Shown here piece by piece: positions 1-6,451 of a stretch of DNA of 8,271 nucleotides (positions within the stretch are counted from its first letter, which is position 1; each line of letters begins with the position of its first letter). The translations under genes were made by a program, and so were the position numbers. The DNA comes from Simkania negevensis (GTDB taxonomy: Bacteria; Chlamydiota; Chlamydiia; Chlamydiales; Simkaniaceae). The stretch is taken from the NCBI GenBank assembly GCA_016191565.1, contig JACPWA010000045.1:1-8271 (forward strand). Direction: 5' to 3'. The notes under the pieces are model-generated. The model was not told the origin of the DNA and made no database searches. It saw only the letters and a list, made by a program, of their open reading frames with translations.

Positions 1-6
1 AATTAT

Positions 7-12
7 TATAAT
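7..12 (+). promoter_or_regulatory. Putative -10 box for the Yip1-domain gene
   Basis: A perfect TATAAT hexamer lies 48 bases upstream of the ATG at 61, which would give a leader of roughly 40 nt. The matching -35 region would fall before the window starts, so only half of the promoter can be seen. In this AT-rich context a lone TATAAT can occur by chance. Confidence 0.4.
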
Positions 13-60
13 TTAATCTACAAATAGGGTGGAACTTTAATTATCGAAAGAAAGGTTTTT

Positions 61-693
61 ATGGAAGAAAAATTACAAATAAATCCATGGTTTAAGATTT
101 GGACTGCACCTCGAAAAACAATTCGCTCCATTATTGCTTATGATAAAAACCATCGCTTTATTGTTTTATCTGCTCTTTATGGTTTCCAATATCTACTTGG
201 TGCTGCCCAGTTTTTATCGATTGGAACACACTCTTCTCTTTTATTCATCCTCCTATTATCTGCCGTTTTAGCGATCCCGATCGGGTACTTCCTATTCAAT
301 CTAATGAGCTTGTTTCTCTTTTACTTAGGGAAGTTAATCAAGGGAGAAGGAGGGTTTAAAGAAATCAGAGCGGCTATGGCCTGGTCAAGTGTGCCGCATA
401 TTTTTACGATTTTCATTTGGCTGGTTTTATGTTTTTCTTACGGGCAGTCTTTATTCGTTATTGGGTATGAAAAAGAACTTGTGGGAGTAGGGGTATTGAT
501 TAATTTGGGTGCTATACTTCTGCATCTTATTTTTGGTATTTGGGAGCTCGTGATCTTTGTACTTGCACTTGGGGAAGTGCAAAAATTCTCAGTTTGGATG
601 GCTTTGTTAAATAGCCTTCTTGCGTGGCTAGGAATAGGTCTTTGCTTATTTTTTGTCATTTGGGGAGTATCGGCCATTGCTGCCATACCTTGA
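61..693 (+). CDS. Yip1-domain family integral membrane protein
   Basis: This 210-residue protein opens with a short cytosolic stretch carrying NPWFKIWTAPRKTIR (residues 8-22), the N-terminal signature of bacterial Yip1-domain proteins. About five hydrophobic helices follow, near residues 33-54, 59-90, 108-135, 142-170 and 178-205. A basic, glycine-rich cytosolic loop (KLIKGEGGFKEIRAAMAWSS, 91-110) separates the second and third. Bacterial members sit in the inner membrane and have no established activity, so no specific function is claimed. The start is supported by GAAAGAAAGG ending 5 nt before the ATG and by a TATAAT box at 7-12. The gene appears complete. It stands upstream of a small exported-protein gene and a four-helix membrane protein on the same strand, perhaps co-transcribed. 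The family call is fairly sure; the role is unknown. Confidence 0.8.
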   Translation: MEEKLQINPWFKIWTAPRKTIRSIIAYDKNHRFIVLSALYGFQYLLGAAQFLSIGTHSSLLFILLLSAVLAIPIGYFLFNLMSLFLFYLGKLIKGEGGFKEIRAAMAWSSVPHIFTIFIWLVLCFSYGQSLFVIGYEKELVGVGVLINLGAILLHLIFGIWELVIFVLALGEVQKFSVWMALLNSLLAWLGIGLCLFFVIWGVSAIAAIP

Positions 694-727
694 TTTTGGA
701 TTAGTAACAAATTAAGAGGGGGAGATT

Positions 728-1155
728 ATGTTAAAGGGGTTGAAGTACGAAATACAAAAGCAGGGACTTGTTCTATGCAGTTTTTTTCTTCTTTCCCTAT
801 TTGGGCAAGAGAAAATAGCAGGAAATGAAGTTTCCTTTATTGCAGCTCCAACTAAGCAAACTATTGGAATAGAAACCTGGAAAGAGTTTCATTCTGCTCC
901 AGGAAATTGTGTAGTTTCTTTGCCCAATACACCCGAACATGTGAAACAGGTAATGCCGCTTGCAAACCAAGGAACTCCATGGTACAAGGACATAAGGCGA
1001 TCGATTTTTTTATCCAAACTAAAGAGGTCTTTTTTAAAGGAAGAGCAATCATGGCGGGAAGCACTCTTTATCTACTTGCTATGGAATGTGAAGGAAGAAA
1101 TTATTTAGAAAATCATTTTAACCATTTTATTACTTCATTTCAGATGAAGAAGTAG
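728..1155 (+). pseudogene. Broken gene for a small exported protein (frameshift and probable internal deletion)
   Basis: The 5' part, from the ATG at 728, encodes a basic N-terminus, a hydrophobic signal-like stretch (about residues 12-26) and a motif ending PNTPEHVKQVMP. The reading frame for the expected C-terminus is a different one. From about 970 to the TAG at 1153-1155, the frame that starts at 907 reads GHKAIDFFIQTKEVFFKGRA, then MAGSTLYLLAMECEG, and ends ITSFQMKK. From memory, both halves resemble one family of small chlamydial secreted or periplasmic proteins in which some 60 residues normally lie between them. The original 728 frame continues as unrelated sequence to a stop at 1106-1108. 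A strong ribosome binding site (AGAGGGGGAG, about 5 nt before the ATG) remains, so the 5' part may still be translated. I infer a deletion with frame change around 955-990. Family function is unknown to me. Confidence 0.65.
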
Positions 1156-1165
1156 CAGTGCATTT

Positions 1166-1606
1166 ATGGAAAACGACCTTTTTCTTACTTTATTTCAAGC
1201 ACTTATTACATGGATCTTAATAGGGATTGCTTGGTTTACACAACTAGTTCATTACCCTCTTTACTCCAAGATCAAAGAGGGTTTTATTGATTATGAAAGG
1301 GCCCATATTCGGAGGGCGGCCTATCTTTATGGCCCCCTCATGCTTTTAGAATTGATTTCTGCAGTTCTTCTTGTCGGGGTGAGCCATACATCTATCGCTT
1401 TAAAACTAGCAATGAGTAATCTGATTTTGTTAATCTTGATCTGGCTTTCAACTTTCTTATTTCAAATAACACAACATCAGAAGCTTAGTCTTCATTTTTC
1501 TAAAAAAGTATTTCAGACTCTTCTCATGGCCAACTGGATTAGAACTCTTTTATGGACTGTGAAGGGAATTCTCATGACGATTTTTCTCTACGTCATCTTC
1601 CAATAG
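1166..1606 (+). CDS. Four-helix membrane protein of unknown function
   Basis: The 146-residue product has four predicted transmembrane helices, near residues 6-28, 53-72, 78-99 and 118-143. Likely conserved polar features are an HYPLY motif just after helix 1 (from His29), an ERAHIRR stretch (44-50) in the first loop, His104 and His110 in the loop before helix 4, and NWIRT (123-127) at the start of helix 4. The spaced histidines and aromatic residues recall small bacterial membrane proteins annotated only as hypothetical; I cannot name a family with confidence. The gene starts 10 nt after the stop of the preceding broken gene. Its ribosome binding site is weak: GAAGAAG at 1147-1153, about 12 nt upstream. 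Translational coupling to that gene was therefore plausible, and decay upstream could affect expression. The ORF looks intact. Confidence 0.7.
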   Translation: MENDLFLTLFQALITWILIGIAWFTQLVHYPLYSKIKEGFIDYERAHIRRAAYLYGPLMLLELISAVLLVGVSHTSIALKLAMSNLILLILIWLSTFLFQITQHQKLSLHFSKKVFQTLLMANWIRTLLWTVKGILMTIFLYVIFQ

Positions 1607-1647
1607 CCTATCTTTCAAGATAATTGATAAAAGAGTACAAGCAGAAT

Positions 1648-1668
1648 CTAGAAGGAGAACTCTTCTAG
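1648..1668 (+). terminator. Hairpin after the membrane-protein gene, possible weak terminator
   Basis: CTAGAAG (1648-1654) and CTTCTAG (1662-1668) form a perfect 7-bp stem with a 7-nt loop, about 40 nt after the stop codon at 1606. It is followed by TGCTCCATTTT, which has only a short and delayed T-run, so termination would be weak. The right arm overlaps the first copy of the CTAGTGCTCCAT repeat, so the hairpin may belong to that element instead. Confidence 0.35.
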
Positions 1669-1815
1669 TGCTCCATTTTAACAGTTTTTGATGTTTGGGC
1701 TGATGTTGAAAGCCCTGGGGTTATGCGCTTGTAAGCTAGCTTGTATTGGTTAATACTAGCCAATTTACGATCGCAAAGCCGCAGGAGCTTTGACGCAGCT
1801 TAAAACGGCAGTTTT
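1665..1815. repeat. Dense inverted-repeat region, possible mobile-element end or structured RNA
   Basis: Five short inverted repeats follow one another. GGGCT (1697-1701) pairs with AGCCC (1711-1715). AAGCTAGCTT is a palindrome at 1733-1742. ATTGG (1745-1749) pairs with CCAAT (1760-1764). CAAAGC (1774-1779) pairs with GCTTTG (1787-1792). AAAAC (1802-1806) pairs with GTTTT (1811-1815). The block begins with CTAGTGCTCCAT, which recurs at 3472-3483 after the next gene. No convincing protein is encoded before 1790 on either strand. The arrangement would fit the terminal region of an insertion sequence, a dispersed chromosomal repeat or a structured transcript; the sequence alone does not decide. 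It overlaps the presumed start of the downstream ORF. Confidence 0.4.
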
Positions 1816-3469
1816 CAATCATGTTCGGTATACAGTACTTAGGTATCTGTTTATGCATTTATTACCAGATATTAAGCTTGTTAATATTAATCATAAAGGC
1901 TCTAGAAGAAAAGCTGCATTTCGGGTTTTTAATGAACGATTTAAAGAAAGGGGAGGGAAAAACCTCTTCTTCTCTTTTTTTACTATGGGGATCCACCCTT
2001 ACAGGCTCTATAAAAAGTCAAAACGAAGAGTAGCTCTGGCTTTAGCATCTCGCAAGTTATTTTATTTTAAATCATTACAATCTCAAATCGAAAAGATTCG
2101 ATTTGAGCAATTCCATCTGGACCCCAGACAAAATTTACATGCGATCTTTATGAAAGTGCAAACAGAAAAGATAAGTAAGGAAGAGGGAGCGCTCGAATTT
2201 AAGAAGATCTACTATCCTTATGAAATCCTCCTTTTCATTACTAATCCAGTGAGAGATCAAAAAAGTCTCCGCTTTTACCGACTCAAATCAAGGCATAGCG
2301 ATTCTTTAGATACGTGGAACGAACTTAAAAGAAAGGCGCGCATTAATCAGTATAGGCAAATTCAGAATATCAACTTTTGCATCACCATGTTAAGAAGGGA
2401 ATACAAGCTCACTCCAAACGGGATCCATAATCGTCTTTCCCGCACAGCTCTTTACAAAAGGAGCCCGTCAGAACTTACTAAATTTAAAGAACTTAGTAGA
2501 TCTCTACAAGAAATCTTGATCGCCTATCAAGATTTTGAAGATCTTAAAGAGAGTAAGCCTGCTCTTTTCCATCTGCTTAAAAATTTAGCAGCTATTTCTT
2601 CTAAAGAAATTGAGATTTTTCAATCCTATTTAAAAAATGCTGATCTGCCTCACGACCTTCCTTTGGACAGCCGCAAACAGCTCCTACAGCTTGGCAATAA
2701 TCAAGAGATCCTCTATCGATTAAGTGAAGAGGAACAGTTTGAACTTTGCGCTCTTATTCTCGAAGGGCATCAATGGGATTTTCTTCTCTCCATTCAGGCG
2801 GTATCTTCTGTTACCCTAAATCTCCTTGACTGGGCCTTTGAAGAAGCGAAAAGCAGCATCCACCCCACTGCCTCTTTTGTGGATAAGATGAATTTTATAG
2901 AAAGCAAAAAGGTGGTCAAGCATCCCGATCTTTTTCCCTCTCTTATAGACAAGATCGGGGAAAAAAGGGGGCTATTAGAAGAGATGGTTGTAAGTTTCGC
3001 AAAGGAGATCCATCGAGAGTGGCCCTCCCTTGCCCTTTTTAAACAAGAGGAACCTTTCTATGAAAGTAAGAAGAAAGATTCTCTCACTACTGAAGAACTT
3101 ATTGAAATTTATGAAGCCTTGGAAAAATTTTGTGTAGGAGACCTTTCCCTCTTGATCCTTTTACAAAAGGCTCTTTCTCAGGAAGGGAAAAATGGATTTC
3201 AGTTAGCAATTGAGGAGGGAGTTCAGCATCTACTTGGGGAAAAGTTAGAGGTTTTTCTTCCCATCTTTAGCAATTTTAGCGTGATCGTGATAAGAAAAAG
3301 CGCAACCGATGTAGAGATTCGCTACTTTTTTAAACAACTTGTAATGAAAAGTGGAAAAATTCATGCCTCTAATGGAAAAAACAAATCGATGGTCATTATC
3401 CAACCGCTTATCAAAACAGAGGAAAAGTGGCAATCGCCTGAATGTTTCGTGAACATGGAAAAGGGATAA
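1790..3469 (+). CDS. Large protein of unknown function
   Basis: The product of up to 559 residues is not one I recognise. It is soluble, with no signal peptide and no transmembrane helix. The first 150 residues are strongly basic, with many Lys/Arg clusters such as NHKGSRRKAAF, KKSKRRVALALASRK and the later RKARINQYRQIQ. The central and C-terminal parts look mainly helical with alternating acidic and basic residues. The C-terminus carries a beta-like FSVIVIRKSATDVEIRYFF segment. Codon use resembles the neighbours, so recent foreign origin is not obvious. The start is uncertain: TTG at 1790 has GGAG only a few bases upstream and sits inside an inverted repeat, while the first ATG in frame is at 1853 with no clear ribosome binding site. 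The frame is open back to a TAG at 1757-1759. An N-terminus altered by the upstream repeat is possible. Confidence 0.6.
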   Translation: MTQLKTAVFNHVRYTVLRYLFMHLLPDIKLVNINHKGSRRKAAFRVFNERFKERGGKNLFFSFFTMGIHPYRLYKKSKRRVALALASRKLFYFKSLQSQIEKIRFEQFHLDPRQNLHAIFMKVQTEKISKEEGALEFKKIYYPYEILLFITNPVRDQKSLRFYRLKSRHSDSLDTWNELKRKARINQYRQIQNINFCITMLRREYKLTPNGIHNRLSRTALYKRSPSELTKFKELSRSLQEILIAYQDFEDLKESKPALFHLLKNLAAISSKEIEIFQSYLKNADLPHDLPLDSRKQLLQLGNNQEILYRLSEEEQFELCALILEGHQWDFLLSIQAVSSVTLNLLDWAFEEAKSSIHPTASFVDKMNFIESKKVVKHPDLFPSLIDKIGEKRGLLEEMVVSFAKEIHREWPSLALFKQEEPFYESKKKDSLTTEELIEIYEALEKFCVGDLSLLILLQKALSQEGKNGFQLAIEEGVQHLLGEKLEVFLPIFSNFSVIVIRKSATDVEIRYFFKQLVMKSGKIHASNGKNKSMVIIQPLIKTEEKWQSPECFVNMEKG

Positions 3470-3471
3470 TA

Positions 3472-3503
3472 CTAGTGCTCCATATTTTGGCAAATAAATG
3501 GAG
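3472..3503 (+). repeat. Second CTAGTGCTCCAT copy with hairpin after the orphan gene
   Basis: CTAGTGCTCCAT at 3472-3483 repeats 1665-1676 exactly and in the same orientation. It begins three bases after the stop of the orphan gene. CTCCATATTT (3478-3487) can pair with the downstream AAAT and ATGGAG (ending at 3503), giving a stem of about 10 bp with one bulged A and a TGGC loop. No T-run follows, so it is a poor intrinsic terminator. A 12-base match is not significant by itself in 8 kb; its placement beside the same gene is what draws attention. Confidence 0.4.
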
Positions 3504-3521
3504 TTTCGAAAGAAGTCTAAT

Positions 3522-4832
3522 ATGAAAATTTCTTTAAAGTCGATTCTTCCTCCCCTTTGTAGCTTGGTGATTGTGATGCTAGGAGGGGGATTTTTCAATA
3601 CTTTTACTAATCTGCGTATCTCTTTAGAGGGAGTTCCTCCTTGGGTAGTAGGTTTTCTAAGTGCTTCCTATAATTTAGGGCTTATGCTCGGTTCCCTTTA
3701 TGTCGAGAAACTAATTAATCGGATTGGGCATATTCGAAGTTTTGCCATTTTTGCTTCGATTAATTCCCTTATCATTATTTTGCAAAGTCAGTGTATAGGT
3801 CCTATTCCTTGGGCCTTTTTTCGCTTTTCCATAGGAATTTGTACCTCTGGTTTTTTTATTGTGATCCAAAGTTGGCTCCTTTTATCGGGAGGGATAAAAT
3901 TACGAGGACAGCTCCTTGCCTGCTATATGGTTACCCTTTATTTAGCACAGGGCTGTGGGCAGTTTATCCTTGGGATTACACCGCTTAGTAGTTTTGTTCC
4001 CTTTGTAATAGCCATAGCTTTGAGCAGCCTTTCAGTGATTCCAGTCTGCATGAATAAAAACAGCGGCCCTCTTCTTGCAGAAACTCCCCTTACCCCTATT
4101 TTTCAGGTGCTTAAAAAAGCCCCTCTCGGAGTGATCGGCTCTTTGATTGCTGGGATGATCATTAGCTCTTTTATTGGACTTACTCCCATTTTTGGAAAAG
4201 AAATCGGCCTTTCAGTCGGGGGAATTTCCACAATTATGGGTTGTACTATCTTAGGAGGGCTCTTTTTACAGTGGCCTATAGGAATTCTCTCTGACCTTAT
4301 AAATCGGCGGACCCTTCTTTTAGTTACAACATTGCTTTTAATTGGGATAACCTTTCTCCTCTTTCATTTAAAAGCACCTTCTTATTTTCCTCTTTTAACC
4401 ATAATGATTCTATTTGGAGCATGTGCCTATATCCTTTATCCACTTTCGATCTCCTATACCTCTAGTTTTTTTTCTGGGAAAAAAGTGGTAAGTGTTAGCT
4501 CTGCTCTTCTTATTGTATATGGGATTGGAAGTGTTTTAGGTCCCCTTATTTCTCCCTTCTTTATGGAAATGCTAGGTCCAAAAGCCCTTTTTCTCTATAT
4601 CTCTTTTCTTTCCCTTTTTTTCTTTCTCCTAGGGCTCTGGCGTATTTTTCGGACCAAACCCCTTTCAGAAGAAGAGCAAGGAGATTATCTTTCTCTTCCG
4701 CATACTACCTCTCTACCTTTTTACTTAGATCCAGGTAGTGATTTAGAAGAAGCGGAAGAGCTCGAAGAGGAAGAAGGGGTGTTCTCTTTTGCAGAAGAGT
4801 TTGAAGATGAAGAAGAAAATAGTCAAAATTAA
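3522..4832 (+). CDS. MFS transporter, YcaD-like, with acidic C-terminal tail
   Basis: This 436-residue inner-membrane protein has the 12-helix layout of the major facilitator superfamily. The N-half signature reads GSLYVEKLINRIGHIRSF (57-74) and its counterpart in the second half reads GILSDLINRRT (254-264), each in the loop after helix 2 or helix 8. The opening (GGGFFNTFTNLRISLEG, PPWVVGFLSASYNLG) resembles the YcaD/YfkF-like branch, whose substrates are mostly unknown. After the last helix (about residue 373) comes a 60-residue cytosolic tail; residues 407-433 are mostly Glu and Asp. I chose ATG 3522 because AAAGAAG (3509-3515) precedes it by 6 nt. An in-frame ATG at 3498 would add eight residues but has no ribosome binding site and lies in the 3' arm of the preceding hairpin. 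The stop directly abuts that of rnhC on the other strand. Substrate cannot be inferred. Confidence 0.85.
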   Translation: MKISLKSILPPLCSLVIVMLGGGFFNTFTNLRISLEGVPPWVVGFLSASYNLGLMLGSLYVEKLINRIGHIRSFAIFASINSLIIILQSQCIGPIPWAFFRFSIGICTSGFFIVIQSWLLLSGGIKLRGQLLACYMVTLYLAQGCGQFILGITPLSSFVPFVIAIALSSLSVIPVCMNKNSGPLLAETPLTPIFQVLKKAPLGVIGSLIAGMIISSFIGLTPIFGKEIGLSVGGISTIMGCTILGGLFLQWPIGILSDLINRRTLLLVTTLLLIGITFLLFHLKAPSYFPLLTIMILFGACAYILYPLSISYTSSFFSGKKVVSVSSALLIVYGIGSVLGPLISPFFMEMLGPKALFLYISFLSLFFFLLGLWRIFRTKPLSEEEQGDYLSLPHTTSLPFYLDPGSDLEEAEELEEEEGVFSFAEEFEDEEENSQN

Positions 4833-5723
4833 TTATCTGCTTGCAAGTACCTGCTGCACCGTTTTGAAATGGAGCTTAGCTACTTCATGCAAATGTTCTT
4901 TCCCCTGCATAGCAATAAACTTCTCCAAATTTTCTTCGATATGATGGGTTGCCCCTTTAGGAAACTTTTGACTGTAGCTTGCAGAAAGCTTTTCTAGCCC
5001 TTCTACAAAAGAAGCCCTGGCAAGAATAGAAGCTGCGGCCACAACCACGTCCTCCTCTCCCCGATGGCGTTGCGTAAGATGGATGGAAAGTTTTTTCTGC
5101 GCTAAAGCTTTTTCTACTACGGTTTCATTTGCGAACTGATCGATGATCACCTCAAAGCAATGTGTTCGTTTTGCCAATTCTTCAATAGCTGTGGCATGTC
5201 CCCAAGCAAGGAGTTGGTTGAGATTTCCAAAACTTTCATAAAGCTTATTGTATTTCGCAGGGTTGATCTGAACTAGAGCATGGGGATGGGTTTTTTTGAT
5301 CTGGTTTGCGAGCTTAAGGATGAAAAGATCGCTCATCTTTTTACTGTCTTTAACACCCATTTTGATCAGAGCTGAGATCAAAGGAGGGTCAGCATAAAGG
5401 GCGCAAATACACAGGGGGCCAAATATATCTCCCTTGCCTGCTTCATCTACTCCAATTCTTGTTGTCTTATCTACATGAGCTTCTGGATAGGAATAAGAAA
5501 GGTTTTCAAGAATTTCAGGCTCAAGATAATTGGTAATAAACTCATCTTTCCCTTTTCCCTGCACAGTCATCTTTCCTGATTTATAAAGAGTGCAGGACAA
5601 GCCATCTTTCTTTGCTTGAAAAATAGTATGCTCAGGAATAGAAAAAAGAAACCCCTGCTCCGTTAAATCCTGTTTGAGTTTAGAGAGCTTAACTAAATTA
5701 ATTTGGGTTACAAAGCAAGACAT
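4833..5723 (-). CDS. rnhC: Ribonuclease HIII
   Basis: The 296-residue enzyme cleaves the RNA strand of RNA/DNA hybrids during replication and repair in the cytoplasm. The first 75 or so residues match the TBP-like substrate-binding domain that distinguishes RNase HIII from HII. The catalytic domain opens with RIGVDEAGKGDIFGPLCICA (89-108), whose Asp93 and Glu94 are the first two metal-binding acids. VKDSKKMS (124-131) and VIIDQFAN (192-199, with Asp195 the third acid) follow. RGEEDVVVAAASILARASF (221-239) supplies the fourth carboxylate, probably within EED. Length and motif order are normal, so the gene looks functional. The ATG at 5723 gives the expected N-terminus, although no clear ribosome binding site precedes it. 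It is divergent from the rodZ-like gene, as in C. trachomatis CT008/CT009, where the gene is often labelled rnhB. It converges with the MFS gene without a spacer. Confidence 0.93.
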   Translation of the reverse strand: MSCFVTQINLVKLSKLKQDLTEQGFLFSIPEHTIFQAKKDGLSCTLYKSGKMTVQGKGKDEFITNYLEPEILENLSYSYPEAHVDKTTRIGVDEAGKGDIFGPLCICALYADPPLISALIKMGVKDSKKMSDLFILKLANQIKKTHPHALVQINPAKYNKLYESFGNLNQLLAWGHATAIEELAKRTHCFEVIIDQFANETVVEKALAQKKLSIHLTQRHRGEEDVVVAAASILARASFVEGLEKLSASYSQKFPKGATHHIEENLEKFIAMQGKEHLHEVAKLHFKTVQQVLASR

Positions 5724-5769
5724 TACACTAGGTTAGCAAAAAGAAGAGTAATAGAGAAGAGTCTCCTAA

Positions 5770-5895
5770 GCTATTTACTCGTATAAGGTCTATAAATGGT
5801 TTACCTCTTATCCTGTAGAATCGTGTGACAAATGCAAAGCATTACTCCCTTTATTGCTACAAGGAAAAGGAGATCAAGTTATTGAGTGTCGATAG
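5770..5895 (+). pseudogene. Possible 3' remnant of a lost gene
   Basis: After a TAA at 5767-5769, 41 codons stay open to a TAG at 5893-5895. They read like real protein: YKVYKWFTSYPVE, then CDKCKALLPLLLQGKGDQVI and ECR. No ATG, GTG or TTG with a ribosome binding site begins it, and the product would be too short for a normal gene. A terminator-like hairpin with a T-run starts two bases after the stop, as expected for a true gene end. I infer the tail of a gene deleted between rnhC and the rodZ-like gene. I do not recognise the family; the CxxC motif could be a metal or redox site. In so short a stretch, a chance open frame remains possible. Confidence 0.3.
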
Positions 5896-5896
5896 C

Positions 5897-5931
5897 CGAT
5901 GAAATGAGTGTTTATCTCATCGAATATTTTT
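5897..5931 (+). terminator. Putative rho-independent terminator
   Basis: CGATGA (5897-5902) pairs perfectly with TCATCG (5917-5922), and AATATTTTT ending at 5931 supplies the T-run. The 14-nt loop can rearrange into an alternative ATGAG/CTCAT stem. The element directly follows the stop codon of the 41-codon remnant and precedes the rodZ-like gene by about 85 nt. It would terminate plus-strand transcription before that operon. The stem is short, so strength is uncertain. Confidence 0.45.
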
Positions 5932-6016
5932 GTTGTTTGGTAAAACTTAGATCATTTCCTCTTGTGCATTTCGGAGAAAAAAGGTAGCCTTGGGCGAAGG
6001 ATATAAGGGATCAATT

Positions 6017-6427
6017 ATGAATGAGCAGCTTGAAGAATTGGGGGAAATTCTTAAATCAAAGAGAAAGGAGCTAAACCTTTCTTTAAAAGAAGTGGAAAGT
6101 TCTCTTTCTATTCAAGAAAGTTACCTAAAAGCCATTGAAGAGGGGAGGGCAGAAGGAATCTTGTCTCCTGTTTATACAATGGGCTTTCTAAAGCAGTATG
6201 TGAACTTTTTAGGATTAGAAGGAGATACTTTGGCTAAAACTTATCCGGACGCTTTTAACCTTAAAAGTGCAAAACATGAATTCTCCTATGGCATTGGCAC
6301 TTTGGAGCCAAGGGGGAGTGTAGGAGGAGGAGTAAAGTGGCTTCCTAGCCTTATTTGGGCAACTCTTTCTGTTGTTATCCTGATTTTAGCCTACTATTTT
6401 GCAAAATACTTGGGTGTTTTAAACTAA
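6017..6427 (+). CDS. rodZ: RodZ-like helix-turn-helix membrane protein
   Basis: The 136-residue protein joins an N-terminal Cro/XRE-type helix-turn-helix of the HTH_25 kind (about residues 8-70, with KRKELNLSLKEVESSLSIQ and YLKAIEEGR) to one transmembrane helix (108-130) and a very short external end. That is the compact chlamydial form of RodZ; it lacks the long periplasmic domain of E. coli RodZ. The C. trachomatis homologue CT009 has been reported to bind MreB and act in the division machinery, so a cytoskeletal adaptor role is inferred, not transcription control. I chose ATG 6017 because AAGGGA (6005-6010) precedes it by 6 nt. A TTG at 5990 in frame would add nine unlikely residues. It is divergent from rnhC, as in Chlamydia, and the kinase gene follows 24 nt after its stop. 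Confidence 0.85.
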   Translation: MNEQLEELGEILKSKRKELNLSLKEVESSLSIQESYLKAIEEGRAEGILSPVYTMGFLKQYVNFLGLEGDTLAKTYPDAFNLKSAKHEFSYGIGTLEPRGSVGGGVKWLPSLIWATLSVVILILAYYFAKYLGVLN

Positions 6428-6451
6428 ATCATAAGAACTAGAGCTACTTGC

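Noticed and set aside
438..710. Antisense open frame within the Yip1-domain gene
   Set aside because: It lies wholly opposite a convincing membrane-protein gene and has Pro/Thr/Ser-rich composition typical of the reverse complement of hydrophobic codons.
1665..1865. Transposase gene remnant on the minus strand in the inverted-repeat region
   Set aside because: All three minus-strand frames were read. They give only short open stretches (for example about 40 codons ending at about 1739) with no transposase motif, so only a possible element end is proposed.
5724..6016. Divergent promoters for rnhC and the rodZ-like gene
   Set aside because: Both promoters should exist here, but I found no -35/-10 pair with good match and spacing on either strand, so none is called.
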